DNA from: Alistipes sp. UBA936
GTDB lineage: Bacteria > Bacteroidota > Bacteroidia > Bacteroidales > Rikenellaceae
Direction: 5' to 3'
Assembly (NCBI GenBank): GCA_002293505.1
Contig: DBDI01000001.1
Coordinates: 24,056 to 88,055, forward strand
DNA: 64,000 bases
Shown here: positions 55,297 to 64,000 of the stretch, in pieces
How the letters are laid out: each line of letters opens with the position of its first letter
How positions within the stretch are numbered: the stretch's first letter is position 1
Notes under the pieces: model-generated
Database searches by the model: none
Told to the model about the DNA's origin: nothing
Seen by the model: only the letters and a program-made list of their open reading frames with translations
Made by a program: the position numbers and the translations under genes

Positions 55297-55781
55297 TAGA
55301 CCAAGTACAAGAGGAGATCATTGCCGAGTTTTCGATGTTCGACGACTGGCTGGACAAGTATAACTACCTGATAGAGTTGGGGAATGCGCTTCCTCCGATC
55401 GATCCTGCGCATCGTACTGAGCAGTATGCGATTACGGGTTGCCAATCGCGAGTGTGGCTCGATGCGCGGCTCGAAAAAGATGCGGCTACGGGCAAGTCGA
55501 GAGTATGGTTTTCCGCAGACAGCGATGCGATCATTACCAAGGGAATTATATCGCTGTTGATCAGAGTGTTGAACGGTCACACACCTCGTGAGATCCTCGA
55601 TACTGATCTCTACTTTATTGACCGCGTGGGTTTGCGTGAAAACCTTTCTCCGACACGTGCCAACGGCCTTGCTGCGATGGTTAAACAGATGAAAATGTAT
55701 GCGTTAGCGTTCGACACGCAAGATACGCAAGACGCTCAGGGCGCCCAAGGCGCAACAAACGCTCAAGAAGCCAAGCAATGA
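55293..55781 (+). CDS. sufE: SufE sulfur acceptor protein
   Basis: Takes sulfane sulfur from SufS for Fe-S cluster assembly. The 162 residues include the acceptor Cys in AITGCQSRVWLD and the SPTRANGLAAMVKQMKMYA C-terminal helix. A low-complexity tail (about residues 141-162) of Asp-Thr-Gln and Ala-Gln-Gly repeats is not part of the family. SufS and SufBCD are not adjacent. It overlaps both neighbours by 4 bases (ATGA). Confidence 0.94.
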   Translation: MIDQVQEEIIAEFSMFDDWLDKYNYLIELGNALPPIDPAHRTEQYAITGCQSRVWLDARLEKDAATGKSRVWFSADSDAIITKGIISLLIRVLNGHTPREILDTDLYFIDRVGLRENLSPTRANGLAAMVKQMKMYALAFDTQDTQDAQGAQGATNAQEAKQ

Positions 55782-56098
55782 CGCCGCAGGAAATATTGAA
55801 TGTCGAGCAGAACATCGTCGCCGCGCTGAAGACGATTTTCGATCCCGAAATTCCGGTCAATATTTATGATATGGGGTTGATTTATAATATTGATTATCAG
55901 CCAGATGGAGTGGCTAACGTGACGATGACCCTTACGGCTCCTAACTGCCCCGTGGCCGACACGCTGGTCGAGAATGTGAAGAGTACTGTTGCGGCGGTGG
56001 AAGGTGTTAAGAGTGTGGACTTTACGTTGACTTTCGACCCTCCGTGGGACCGTTCGCGCCTCTCGGATGAGGCCAAACTCGAACTCGGTCTGCTGTGA
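55778..56098 (+). CDS. DUF59/MIP18-type Fe-S assembly factor
   Basis: The 106-residue protein belongs to the SufT/MIP18/PaaD-like family that helps deliver Fe-S clusters. Visible blocks are TIFDPEIPVNIYDMGLIY, MTLTAPNCPVADTL with the conserved Cys, and a C-terminal TFDPPWDRSRLSDEAK. It directly follows sufE with an ATGA overlap, which fits a role in SUF-dependent maturation. It is shorter than Mrp, lacking the ATPase domain. Confidence 0.92.
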   Translation: MTPQEILNVEQNIVAALKTIFDPEIPVNIYDMGLIYNIDYQPDGVANVTMTLTAPNCPVADTLVENVKSTVAAVEGVKSVDFTLTFDPPWDRSRLSDEAKLELGLL

Positions 56099-57366
56099 AC
56101 CCGAAAAAGATGGAATACGGTTCACTTTTGAATCTTTTGTGGCGCGTGGGTTTCCTGACCGGTCGACAGATTGCTGGCACGGAGGGGGAGGTAGTTGAAG
56201 TGATTTGTGGCGGTGAACCGTCTGATAGTAAGTGTGTTTGGTTGGCTGCCGAGGTTGTTGTAGATGGCGAACGGCGGCGCGGCAATGTGGTCGTCGGCAG
56301 TGCGGCCGAGGTGCCCGATGGGACGATTCTGCGTGTCGTCGAGTGCCCTACTACCGGTGTTCTTGACCGCCTCTCACACTCAGAAAAGCTTGTTTCTCAG
56401 GTGGTTTTTGATATTCCGACACATTTGGTCGAGTGGTATGAGGGTCTGCGGGCGGGAGCTGTCTCGAAAGGTGCTGCCGACCCGAAAGGTGTTGTAGCCT
56501 CGAAAAACTGCGCAAACAGGATCGCCGCAATGGATTCCCTGCGCCGTGCCGAGCTACTCACCGCGTTGTTGGTCAGGCGTTTGCAGCGAAAAACCGAGCG
56601 CGTGACGGCGCTTTTCGAGAACGTGCAGAAGGACTGGAACCAGACTTTTCACGCCCTGTTGCTCCAGTCGATGGGCGGCAATCGAAACCGCGAGGCGTTC
56701 ACGGAGCTTGCCAACAGGGTTACGTCCGTGATGATCTCCCGCGAGAAGGGACGCCCGCAAAGTGCTCTTACTCTGCTGCTTGGCGGAGCCGGATTCCTGC
56801 GACCCGACGACGATCGCGCGGACGAATTCCGCCATCTGGCTGCCAAATATTCGATATCGCCACTGAAGCTCGGCCAGTGGGATCTCGCTAAGTTATACCC
56901 GGTTAACCACCCGGTTTCGCGCCTCACGCAGATTGCCGCGCTGCTGTGCAAGAAGGATTTTATGCTCGACGGGATGTTGGAGTGCCGCACGGCGGAGGAC
57001 GTAGAGCGGCTGTTCACGCTTCCGAAAGTCCCTGTTGGTGAGCGTCTTTCGGACTCCGCAGCGAGTATCGGGCGCGCAAAAGCACACCTGGTCGGTATAA
57101 ATATGGTCGCTCCGTTGATGTTCGCTTATGGTCGCGAAAATGCCGTTGAAGAGCTGTGTGACAGAGCGTTAGACCTACTTGCAAGTATTCCCGCCGAACG
57201 CAACACGAAGCTCGAAAAATGGTACTCCGGGGGCGCCACAGCCGAAAGCGCGTTTGACAGTCAGGCTTTGCTGGAGCTCGACACAGAGTTTTGCGAGCCA
57301 GTTGCCTGCGACGAGTGCCGCATTTGCCGTGGCGAAATCCGCGGCGAAATCAAAAAATTGTTGTAA
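56095..57366 (+). CDS. DUF2851 family protein
   Basis: A 423-residue protein of a Bacteroidetes family with no known function. Recognisable family features are the RGNVVVGSAAEVPDGTILRVVE region, QTFHALLLQSMGGNRNREAF, LTLLLGGAGFL, and a C-terminal Cys-rich tail (DECRICRGEI) that might bind a metal or cluster. Translation may start at GTG 56095, overlapping the DUF59 stop as GTGA, or at ATG 56110. It closes the phosphatase-like/sufE/DUF59 run. Its TAA stop is also the first three bases of the -7-like TAACTTCG before secA. Confidence 0.75.
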   Translation: MNPKKMEYGSLLNLLWRVGFLTGRQIAGTEGEVVEVICGGEPSDSKCVWLAAEVVVDGERRRGNVVVGSAAEVPDGTILRVVECPTTGVLDRLSHSEKLVSQVVFDIPTHLVEWYEGLRAGAVSKGAADPKGVVASKNCANRIAAMDSLRRAELLTALLVRRLQRKTERVTALFENVQKDWNQTFHALLLQSMGGNRNREAFTELANRVTSVMISREKGRPQSALTLLLGGAGFLRPDDDRADEFRHLAAKYSISPLKLGQWDLAKLYPVNHPVSRLTQIAALLCKKDFMLDGMLECRTAEDVERLFTLPKVPVGERLSDSAASIGRAKAHLVGINMVAPLMFAYGRENAVEELCDRALDLLASIPAERNTKLEKWYSGGATAESAFDSQALLELDTEFCEPVACDECRICRGEIRGEIKKLL

Positions 57367-57371
57367 CTTCG
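57364..57371 (+). promoter_or_regulatory. -7-like element before secA, overlapping the DUF2851 stop
   Basis: TAACTTCG (seven of eight matches) begins with the TAA stop codon of the DUF2851 gene and lies 58 bases before the secA ATG. Confidence 0.35.
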
Positions 57372-57429
57372 CCCGAATATTGCCCGAAAACTGAAACCAC
57401 CGCGGGCAACCGAAAAATTACAGATTGCT

Positions 57430-60400
57430 ATGAGTGCACTGACATCAATCATCAAGTTTTTTGCCGGCTCGAAGGTCGACCGCGACCGTAAAATGATCGA
57501 ACCGTACGTTGCAAAAACGCTCGAAATATACCCCACACTGGCCTACCTAAACAACGACGAATTGCGCGACCGCAGTGTCGCAATGCGTTCATCCATAGCT
57601 GAATTTATTGCTCCCGAAGAGGGCCGCATCGCAACACTAAAGGCCGATATAGACGCCCCGTCCATCCCGTTGGATCACAAGGAGGCGATGGCGAAGGAGA
57701 TAGAAGAACTGACGAAAAAAATCGACGAAAAGATCGAACAACGGCTCGATGAGCTGCTTCCGGAGGCGTTCGCGGTGATGAAAGAGACTGCACGCCGATT
57801 CAAGGAGAACCCCACTATCAGAGTCACCGCAACGCAGCACGACCGTGACTTGGCAACGAGCAAAGATTTCGTCACGATCGAGGGCAATTCGGCTGTATAT
57901 AAGAACAGTTGGGTGGCTGGCGGCAACGTCGTCACGTGGGATATGGTTCACTACGACGTGCAGCTGTTCGGCGGGGTGGCGCTTCACAAAGGTAACATTG
58001 CAGAGATGGCGACGGGGGAGGGCAAGACACTCGTGGCGACGCTGCCTGTGTTTCTTAACGCGCTGGCAGGCAAGGGTGTACATATGGTGACCGTGAACGA
58101 CTACCTCGCCCGAAGGGACAGCGAGTGGATGGGTCCGATGTATGAGTTTCACGGCCTGAGCGTCGACTGCATCGACCGCCATCAACCCGGCTCCGCTGCC
58201 CGCCGCAAGGCCTATCTTGCTGATATCACATTCGGTACGAACAACGAATACGGTTTCGACTACCTGCGCGACAATATGGCCATCTCGCCGGACGACCTTG
58301 TGCAACGCAAGCACCATTTTGCTATTGTGGATGAGGTCGACTCGGTGTTGGTGGACGATGCGCGGACGCCGCTCATCATCTCGGGGCCCGTTCCCAAGGG
58401 CGATGACCAGATGTTCGAGCAGTACCGCACCCCGATCGAGCAACTGTACAACCTTCAAAAAGCGGAGGTCACAAGACTTGTGGCTGAATCGCGCCGATTG
58501 TTCGCCGAGGGTAAGATGGACGAGGCAGGAGTGTTGCTGTTTCGCGCTCACAAGGGGCTGCCAAAGTACAAGCCGCTAATCAAGTTTTTGTCGGAAACCG
58601 GCGTGAGGTCGCTGCTACAGAAGACCGAAAACATCTATATGGCCGACAACAATAAGAGGATGCCCGAGATCACGGACGACCTGTGGTTTGTTATCGACGA
58701 GAAACTCAACTCGGTGGAACTCACCGACAAAGGGCACGAAAATCTGTCACGTACGTTCAAGGAGGAGGGCTTCTTCGTGTTGCCTGACATCGGGAGCGAA
58801 CTGGCCGCTCTGGAGAGTGCCGACGCCAGTCCCGAAGAGAGGGCCGAACGCAAGGACAAAATCGTGAACGATTACTCGGTTAAGACCGAAAGAGTCCACA
58901 CGGTCAACCAGCTGTTGAAGGCTTACTCGATGTTCGAGAAGGACGTGGAGTACGTGGTGATGGACAACAAGGTGAAGATCGTCGATGAACAGACGGGCCG
59001 TATTCTCGACGGGCGGCGCTATTCGGACGGGCTGCATCAGGCGATCGAAGCCAAGGAGAGGGTGCAGGTGGAGGCGGCGACGCAGACTTTTGCGACGATC
59101 ACGCTGCAGAACTATTTCCGTATGTATCACAAACTTGCGGGTATGACCGGGACCGCCGAAACCGAGGCCGCCGAGTTCTGGGATATCTACAAGCTGGATG
59201 TGATCGTAATACCCACTAACCGTCCAATTATTCGCGACGACCGCGACGACCTTATATATAAGACCAAGCGCGAGAAGTACAACGCCGTGATCGAAGAGAT
59301 TGCGCGGCTCGTTTCCGATGGGCGTCCGGTGCTCGTGGGAACCACTTCGGTCGAGATTTCCGAGCTGCTATCGCGTATGTTGAAACTACGCGGGATTAAG
59401 CATAACGTCCTGAATGCCAAGCAACACCAACTCGAAGCACAGATCGTTGCCGAGGCCGGACACGCAGGCCAGGTTACCATCGCTACCAATATGGCCGGGC
59501 GCGGTACCGACATCAAGCTTGCGCCCGAGGTAAAGGTGGCGGGCGGGCTCGCCATCATCGGTACCGAGCGCCACGAGAGCCGCCGAGTCGACCGCCAGTT
59601 GCGTGGTCGCGCCGGTCGTCAGGGAGACCCTGGATCGTCGCAATTCTTTGTCTCTTTGGAAGATGACCTGATGCGACTGTTCGGTTCGGGACGAATCGCG
59701 GGGATGATGGACCGGATGGGGTTGCAGGAGGGAGAGGTGATTCAGGCCAAGATGATGTCGAGCGCCATTGAGCGCGCCCAAAAAAGGGTGGAGGAGAACA
59801 ACTACGGCATCCGGAAGCGCCTGTTGCAGTACGACGACGTGATGAACTCGCAGCGTACGGTGATCTACACCCGTCGTCGCCACGCACTGTTCGGAGAGCG
59901 TATCGAGCTGGATCTTAACAACATAATGTGGGACTTCGCCGAGGAGTTCGCCGAGAACTACGAGGGTGCCGACTTCGAGGAGGTGACTTTCGAATTGATC
60001 CGCCTCGTGGCCGTCCACCCGAGTTTCGACGAGGAGGCGTTCAAAGCGGCGTCCAAAAAGGAGCTCGCAGAACTGATCGTGGCCGACCTGCGTACCGCCT
60101 ACGAGCGTCGTGCTCAGGCAGTTGCCACCGTCGCCCGCCCCATCATCGCAAAGGTTTACAAGGATCAGGGCGCGCAGAATCAGGTGGTCGGAGCGGCGCA
60201 AATCCGAATCCCAATCACGAACGGCACGCTGGGCTACAACGTGTCGGTCGATCTTGCACGCACGTTCGAGACCGATTGTGCGGACATCTACAAGCAGTTC
60301 GCCAAGTTAGTGATGCTTACGACTATAGACGATAACTGGAGGGAACACCTGCGCGAGATGGACGAGCTACGCCAGAGCGTACAGAATGCCACGTACGAGC

Positions 60401-60744
60401 AGAAAGACCCATTGTTGATCTACAAGTTCGAGTCGTTTGGCCTGTTCTCGAAGATGCTGGGCAAGATCAACGGCGAGGTTCTGGCGATCGTTAACAAGAG
60501 CTTCATTCCGGTTCGCGCGGGAGGCCCAGGCGATTCGGCGGCCCTGCAACAGCAACGCGAACGTAACCAGGTGGATGTCAATCGTCTGCACGCTTCGCGT
60601 ATGGAGGCGGCTCTTGCGGCCGGTTCGGGCGACAGGAGCAAACCGGCACCAGTTCAAGTGGAGAAGAAGGTTGGTCGAAATGATCCTTGTCCGTGTGGGT
60701 CGGGGAAGAAGTATAAGAACTGTCACGGAAAAGCAGCCGTCTAA
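57430..60744 (+). CDS. secA: Preprotein translocase ATPase SecA
   Basis: Motor that drives unfolded proteins through SecYEG. At 1104 residues it is longer than E. coli SecA (901), as is usual in Bacteroidetes, with the extra length spread through nucleotide-binding domain 1 and its surroundings (for example the [19 protein letters not shown] helix near residue 95). Motor motifs include [36 protein letters not shown] and [14 protein letters not shown]. The C-terminal zinc tail [14 protein letters not shown] binds SecB or the ribosome in other species. The DNA at the stop codon forms a hairpin (60736-60752), followed by a strong bidirectional terminator. Confidence 0.97.
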   Translation: MSALTSIIKFFAGSKVDRDRKMIEPYVAKTLEIYPTLAYLNNDELRDRSVAMRSSIAEFIAPEEGRIATLKADIDAPSIPLDHKEAMAKEIEELTKKIDEKIEQRLDELLPEAFAVMKETARRFKENPTIRVTATQHDRDLATSKDFVTIEGNSAVYKNSWVAGGNVVTWDMVHYDVQLFGGVALHKGNIAEMATGEGKTLVATLPVFLNALAGKGVHMVTVNDYLARRDSEWMGPMYEFHGLSVDCIDRHQPGSAARRKAYLADITFGTNNEYGFDYLRDNMAISPDDLVQRKHHFAIVDEVDSVLVDDARTPLIISGPVPKGDDQMFEQYRTPIEQLYNLQKAEVTRLVAESRRLFAEGKMDEAGVLLFRAHKGLPKYKPLIKFLSETGVRSLLQKTENIYMADNNKRMPEITDDLWFVIDEKLNSVELTDKGHENLSRTFKEEGFFVLPDIGSELAALESADASPEERAERKDKIVNDYSVKTERVHTVNQLLKAYSMFEKDVEYVVMDNKVKIVDEQTGRILDGRRYSDGLHQAIEAKERVQVEAATQTFATITLQNYFRMYHKLAGMTGTAETEAAEFWDIYKLDVIVIPTNRPIIRDDRDDLIYKTKREKYNAVIEEIARLVSDGRPVLVGTTSVEISELLSRMLKLRGIKHNVLNAKQHQLEAQIVAEAGHAGQVTIATNMAGRGTDIKLAPEVKVAGGLAIIGTERHESRRVDRQLRGRAGRQGDPGSSQFFVSLEDDLMRLFGSGRIAGMMDRMGLQEGEVIQAKMMSSAIERAQKRVEENNYGIRKRLLQYDDVMNSQRTVIYTRRRHALFGERIELDLNNIMWDFAEEFAENYEGADFEEVTFELIRLVAVHPSFDEEAFKAASKKELAELIVADLRTAYERRAQAVATVARPIIAKVYKDQGAQNQVVGAAQIRIPITNGTLGYNVSVDLARTFETDCADIYKQFAKLVMLTTIDDNWREHLREMDELRQSVQNATYEQKDPLLIYKFESFGLFSKMLGKINGEVLAIVNKSFIPVRAGGPGDSAALQQQRERNQVDVNRLHASRMEAALAAGSGDRSKPAPVQVEKKVGRNDPCPCGSGKKYKNCHGKAAV

Positions 60745-60778
60745 AAGACGGCTTCGGCGATTCTGCTGCCTTGTCATC

Positions 60779-60826
60779 AAAAAATGCTCGCTCACGTACG
60801 GCTCAGTACGCTTGCGAGCATTTTTC
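60779..60826. terminator. Bidirectional intrinsic terminator between secA and fimbrillin-like gene
   Basis: AAAAATGCTCGC (60780-60791) and GCGAGCATTTTT (60814-60825) form a 12-bp stem whose loop contains a second inverted repeat (CGTAC/GTACG). A-run on the left and T-run on the right let it end transcripts from both sides. A smaller hairpin GCCGTCT/AGACGGC (60736-60752) covers the secA stop codon. Confidence 0.85.
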
Positions 60827-60847
60827 TCGACGGCGTTGCAGAATTTA

Positions 60848-62254
60848 TTATTTCCGTCCCTTGAGTTGAATGTCGTCTATGCAGATGGATGTAGATGTCG
60901 CCGACAGATCGGCCCTGATGCGTATGGTCGTCGTTCCGTCCGGTAGGGCTACTGTGACCTGCTGCGTCGTTTCCGTTAAAAGGGTCGGCATATCATCCGG
61001 CGTGACATCCACTCCTCCCGCCTGAAACTGCAGAACATTCGTCGTCGTTCCCGACCAGGTGAACGCCGTGCAGTTGAGCGTGATATCTGAATATCCCTCT
61101 GGTAGTCCGGTAATGGCGACTTCACCTGCACTCGATGACGCAAATTGCAGTAACAGGTTATCCCTCGTTTCCAAGCTTTTCGACCTGATTCGCACAGTTC
61201 CTGTCGCTGCGTAGCTCACGCTTCCGGCCAATGGGCTGCTCCATCCTTCGAAATCGGCGAGCTCGATCTGAGTCGGATACGCGCTTGATGTTCCGAAATT
61301 CTCCTCATAATAGACCTCTCCAGGCCCATCTCCGCCGCCTTCTTCGTCCTTGCCTCCCTTTTCGATCTGATAGTCGTTTTCGCCTCCGTTCTTCCAGTCG
61401 ACGATCTCCGAGTTCTCGATCACGACGGCTTCGGCCTGCTTGTTGACCTTAATATTATAGGTATAGGCATAGCCACCCGCGTAGTTCACTCCCTCCATCG
61501 CCAACGTGGCGGTGGTTCCGTCGGCGAAACCGAATCTGATTGTGAAGTCCAATCCGCTCTGGGGTAACAAGATAGCCTCTATGATTGCCTCCTCTTCGTT
61601 GGATTCGACCACTCGCAGCTCGATCTCGCCGTCGCTTTCCTCACCCACTGTCAGCGTTCCCGTGGCAAGGTCGAACTTTCCCTGGGTCATCATTCCTTGG
61701 ATCGTGGCGGCGATTCCGGTCAGCGTTTCTCCTTCGGCGGCCGTCACGGCGATCACCAGCCTCACCAGTTCGTGGTGGAATTGCAAGAACGGCACCCCCG
61801 ACGAGTAGTCCTCGGCGTTGTCCGAGTACATAAAGTCTATCTTCGTTGGTCGCGTCTGGTCGGCCACCGAGATCGGATAGATACCTCCCGTGATCGCGTC
61901 GCTGTAGGGGTAGTAGGCTATGAAGTCGACCTTTCCGCCGTCTTTCGGGTAGAACAGCCCTTCGCCCTCGGCTCCCGCGTTGTCGGCCACAAAGACCCCA
62001 CTGCCCTCGTGAACGTGTTTGACGTTTTCGCCCTGTGCGTTGCTCCTTAATGAGTTATCTCCCGACAACATATAGATCCCGATTTCGTCACCCACTTCCC
62101 ATTCGGTTGCCGTGGCGCGTGTCGATTCGTCGTTGTCGATCGCAGCCCTGAACTGAACGGGCCGTGAGTAGTTTGGTTTGGTGGATTCGGTGACGACACA
62201 GCTCACGAGTGCGAGCGCCGCCAACATCAGGGGTACGATTGCTACTTTTTTCAT
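60848..62254 (-). CDS. Fimbrillin-like surface lipoprotein
   Basis: The 468-residue product has a lipoprotein signal (lipobox LVSC) and an N-terminal Mfa-like/fimbrillin domain with the family start pattern ESTRATATEWEVGDEIGIYML and an IAYYPYSD strand. After a Gly/Glu/Asp-rich linker (about 300-320) comes a C-terminal jelly-roll-like domain (about 325-468) with YYEENFGTS and CIDDIQLKG, as in carbohydrate-binding or lamin-tail-like modules. It may be a stalk or tip adhesin. No other fimbrial genes are adjacent. It has its own promoter and ends at the shared terminator with secA. Confidence 0.78.
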   Translation of the reverse strand: MKKVAIVPLMLAALALVSCVVTESTKPNYSRPVQFRAAIDNDESTRATATEWEVGDEIGIYMLSGDNSLRSNAQGENVKHVHEGSGVFVADNAGAEGEGLFYPKDGGKVDFIAYYPYSDAITGGIYPISVADQTRPTKIDFMYSDNAEDYSSGVPFLQFHHELVRLVIAVTAAEGETLTGIAATIQGMMTQGKFDLATGTLTVGEESDGEIELRVVESNEEEAIIEAILLPQSGLDFTIRFGFADGTTATLAMEGVNYAGGYAYTYNIKVNKQAEAVVIENSEIVDWKNGGENDYQIEKGGKDEEGGGDGPGEVYYEENFGTSSAYPTQIELADFEGWSSPLAGSVSYAATGTVRIRSKSLETRDNLLLQFASSSAGEVAITGLPEGYSDITLNCTAFTWSGTTTNVLQFQAGGVDVTPDDMPTLLTETTQQVTVALPDGTTTIRIRADLSATSTSICIDDIQLKGRK

Positions 62255-62286
62255 TGTTGTTAGAAGTTCGGTTATGAAGTTTCCAA

Positions 62287-62294
62287 CAAAAGTA
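62287..62294 (-). promoter_or_regulatory. -7 element of the fimbrillin-like gene promoter
   Basis: TACTTTTG on the minus strand, 32 bases before the ATG at 62254, directly after the weak terminator of the rpsA-rnz transcript. Confidence 0.55.
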
Positions 62295-62296
62295 GC

Positions 62297-62321
62297 AAAA
62301 AAGGGCGACAGAACGACACCC
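62297..62321 (-). terminator. Weak intrinsic terminator after rnz
   Basis: On the minus strand GGGTG pairs with CGCCC around a 9-base loop, followed by six T. The 5-bp stem is short, so efficiency is uncertain. Confidence 0.4.
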
Positions 62322-62346
62322 CGCGAAGACGAATTTAATATTTATT

Positions 62347-63165
62347 TTAGAGATTTTTTTCGGCCTTCACGCCAAAAGCTTGACCTTCAGCGGCAATGTA
62401 AGTCTCTTCGAAGACCTCACGTGCCTCACTTTCCAGTACCCCGAGGTCTTTATACCGCGTAGAGAAGTGGCCAATAAGGAGTTTTTTCGCTCCGGCCTTT
62501 TGCGCAATGGTTGCTGCCTGACGCGCCGTCGAGTGGCCTGTGTTTCGCGCCAGATGGCGTTCGGCATCGGCAAAGGTCGCTTCGTGGTACATCAGATCGA
62601 CCCCCTGAGGCACAGTTTCGCGGAGTAGTCCCGCTGCCTTGGGCGAGGGTAGGGTGTCGCTCAGATAGGCGTACGACCGCGGTCGCGTTCCCACTTCGTC
62701 TTGCCGTTCGCGAAACAGATATCCGGTGGTCGGGGTCCTGTGTCTCAGCGGGATACTAAACACCTCCATCGAGCGGTTTTCGTACACGAGCTCGAACGCG
62801 GTGGTATCGACGGGAGTGAATTGAACCTCGAAGTCGAGCCTCAGTCCGAATTCGTGCAGGTGGAAGTCAAGCAGCCGCCCTACTTCCGCAGGCCCGAATA
62901 TCCGCAGCGGGGTTTGTTTTCCGCCCATCCCCATACTTGCCAGCATCGGTACCAGTCCGAACAGGTGGTCGCCGTGGACGTGGCTGATGAACACAGCACT
63001 CAGCTTCAGGGGCGAGATTCCGGCCCGGAGCATTCTCTCCTGTGTTCCTTCGCCGCAGTCGATTAAAAAAAACTGCTCACGCACATTTAGCGCGTGAGCA
63101 GTCGGGTGTCTGACCACCGAGGGGGATGCCGAACCGTTACCCAATATCGTAACCTCGAACCGCAT
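62347..63165 (-). CDS. rnz: Ribonuclease Z
   Basis: Metallo-beta-lactamase nuclease that trims tRNA 3' ends. The 272 residues show LIDCGEGTQERM, the zinc motif SHVHGDHLFGL, the LSDT Asp ligand and the GHSTARQAA His. CCA is not encoded in the tRNA gene seen here, so 3' processing by RNase Z is needed. It lies 16 bases after rpsA. A perfect intrinsic terminator is embedded in its codons about 65-100 bases from the start, which may limit its expression. Confidence 0.95.
   Translation of the reverse strand: MRFEVTILGNGSASPSVVRHPTAHALNVREQFFLIDCGEGTQERMLRAGISPLKLSAVFISHVHGDHLFGLVPMLASMGMGGKQTPLRIFGPAEVGRLLDFHLHEFGLRLDFEVQFTPVDTTAFELVYENRSMEVFSIPLRHRTPTTGYLFRERQDEVGTRPRSYAYLSDTLPSPKAAGLLRETVPQGVDLMYHEATFADAERHLARNTGHSTARQAATIAQKAGAKKLLIGHFSTRYKDLGVLESEAREVFEETYIAAEGQAFGVKAEKNL
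63065..63101 (-). terminator. Intragenic intrinsic terminator in the 5' part of rnz
   Basis: On the minus strand CTGCTCACGC and GCGTGAGCAG form a perfect 10-bp stem with a 9-base loop, followed by eight T. It encodes residues around HALNVREQFFLID of RNase Z and lies about 80-115 bases downstream of the rpsA stop. Confidence 0.75.
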
Positions 63166-63181
63166 CTCTCCCTCGCTCCTG

Positions 63182-64000
63182 TTACTCGGCAGCAGTCTCG
63201 GTAGCTTCTGCCGCCGGTTCTTCAGTTGCGGCTTTCTTTGTCGCGGCCTTCTTTGGCTTGGGTTCGGCGGCGGGTGCTGCTTCCGCTGCAGTCGGTTTGG
63301 CCTCTGCCTCTTCCATATTAGCCTTCAGGGCTGCCAGTGCGGAGAGGTCACCCAGCGTGGTTTTTTCCACGGCTGCGTTCACCTTCTTCACCGATGCGGA
63401 GGCCTGATCTGCTTCTGCTCTGCGTTCTGCCTTGGCTGCGCCTTCGGCTGCACGCTTGGTGTCGTCGTAGGTTCTCACGTGCGAAAGGATAATCCGCTTG
63501 GTGCCTTTGGAGAACTCCGTAACCTTGAACGGCAGCGTGTCGCCCACCTTGGGTGTCGAGCCGTCTTCCTTGGTGAGTTGGCGTGCTGGCGCGAAGCCTT
63601 CCACGTTCTCTCCCAGCGACACGACTGCACCCTTGTCGTTCAGTTCGGTGATCTTTCCTTCGTGCACACTGTCCACTGTGAACTGGTTTTCGAACTGGTT
63701 CCAGGGGTTTTCTTCCAGCTGCTTATGGCCGAGGCTCAAGCGGCGGTTTTCCTTGTCGATCTCCAGCACAACAACGTCGATATCGGCACCGATTTGGGTA
63801 AATTCGGCCGGGTGCTTGATCTTCTTGGTCCAGCTAAGGTCTGAGATGTGGATCAGTCCGTCGATACCCTCTTCCACTTCCACGAACACTCCGAAGTTGG
63901 TGAAGTTCCTCACCCTTGCGGTGTGTACGCTTCCGATAGGGTAGCGTTGTTCGATACCTTCCCACGGGTCGGCGGCCAGTTGCTTGGTTCCGAGCGACAT
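63182..64000 (-). CDS. rpsA: 30S ribosomal protein S1 (N-terminal part outside window)
   Basis: RNA-binding ribosomal protein that recruits mRNA. The visible 272 C-terminal codons contain one complete S1 repeat (VHTARVRNFTNFGVFVEVEEGIDGLIH), a second one (VHEGKITELNDKGAVVSLGENVEGFAP) with the LSLGHKQL linker between, and an Ala/Glu/Lys-rich tail of about 85 residues. The apparent start Met at the window edge is an internal Met of another linker, so the gene continues beyond 64000. S1 matters for initiation here because most genes lack a Shine-Dalgarno site. Confidence 0.95.
   Translation of the reverse strand: MSLGTKQLAADPWEGIEQRYPIGSVHTARVRNFTNFGVFVEVEEGIDGLIHISDLSWTKKIKHPAEFTQIGADIDVVVLEIDKENRRLSLGHKQLEENPWNQFENQFTVDSVHEGKITELNDKGAVVSLGENVEGFAPARQLTKEDGSTPKVGDTLPFKVTEFSKGTKRIILSHVRTYDDTKRAAEGAAKAERRAEADQASASVKKVNAAVEKTTLGDLSALAALKANMEEAEAKPTAAEAAPAAEPKPKKAATKKAATEEPAAEATETAAE

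Overview
The window is a gene-dense piece of a Bacteroidota chromosome, most likely order Bacteroidales (Rikenellaceae/Alistipes-like is a guess, not shown). The evidence is the repeated Bacteroidetes -7 promoter element TAnnTTTG in front of genes, an LpxC-FabZ fusion, a BtuB-BtuG vitamin B12 pair behind a cobalamin riboswitch, DUF4290, GSCFA, DUF2851 and fimbrillin-type proteins, and few Shine-Dalgarno sites. About 60 protein genes, one tRNA and one riboswitch fill the window. No gap between genes exceeds 300 bases, and no insertion sequence, prophage, CRISPR array or rRNA was seen.

Layout. 1-5 kb (+): metallophosphoesterase (cut by the window edge), thiD-tenA thiamine salvage, ftsE, gyrB. 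5-8.6 kb: a Nudix-S9 peptidase pair (-) diverging from pyrE and an SRPBCC protein (+). 8.6-12 kb: ffh (-) diverging from a TonB-dependent receptor with a leader that can fold two ways. 12-17.4 kb (-): M23-like protein, dxr, GH18 hydrolase, rseP, radA. 17.4-20 kb: nucleotidyltransferase, HSDR_N protein and a collapsed beta-galactosidase-like protein. 20-25 kb (-): NtrC-type regulator, then trxB, LuxE-like, Stealth and GT2 genes with overlapping ends. 25.5-33.3 kb (+): a DUF4290/thioredoxin-like lipoprotein fusion, thyA, folA and a five-gene heterodisulfide-reductase-like cluster. 33.3-40.7 kb (-): btuB-btuG, pfkA, rplT, rpmI, lpxA, lpxC/fabZ. 40.7-45.6 kb (+): TonB-like protein, proton antiporter, alcohol dehydrogenase and a nucleoside transporter, with tRNA-Gln(CTG) on the other strand. 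45.6-51.3 kb (-): grpE, dnaJ, small membrane protein, mutL, rhomboid protease, EEP phosphatase. 51.4-60.7 kb: tyrosine phosphatase, ispE, GSCFA, a phosphatase-like pseudoenzyme with sufE, DUF59 and DUF2851, and secA. 60.8-64 kb (-): rpsA (partial), rnz and a fimbrillin-like lipoprotein.

The most interesting system is the Hdr-like cluster at 28.5-33.3 kb. It encodes soluble HdrC-, HdrB- and short HdrA-like proteins, a second small ferredoxin and a membrane HdrE-HdrD fusion, which looks like a quinone-linked thiol/disulfide or electron-transfer complex of unknown substrate in a non-methanogen. Other notable points are several proteins that have lost active-site residues (GH2-like, PafA-like, M23-like, thioredoxin-like), intrinsic terminators placed inside coding sequence (rnz; the 3' end of the alcohol dehydrogenase), symmetric divergent promoters, start codons a few bases from -7 boxes, interlocked stop codons at convergent junctions, and a change in strand composition near 31-40 kb.
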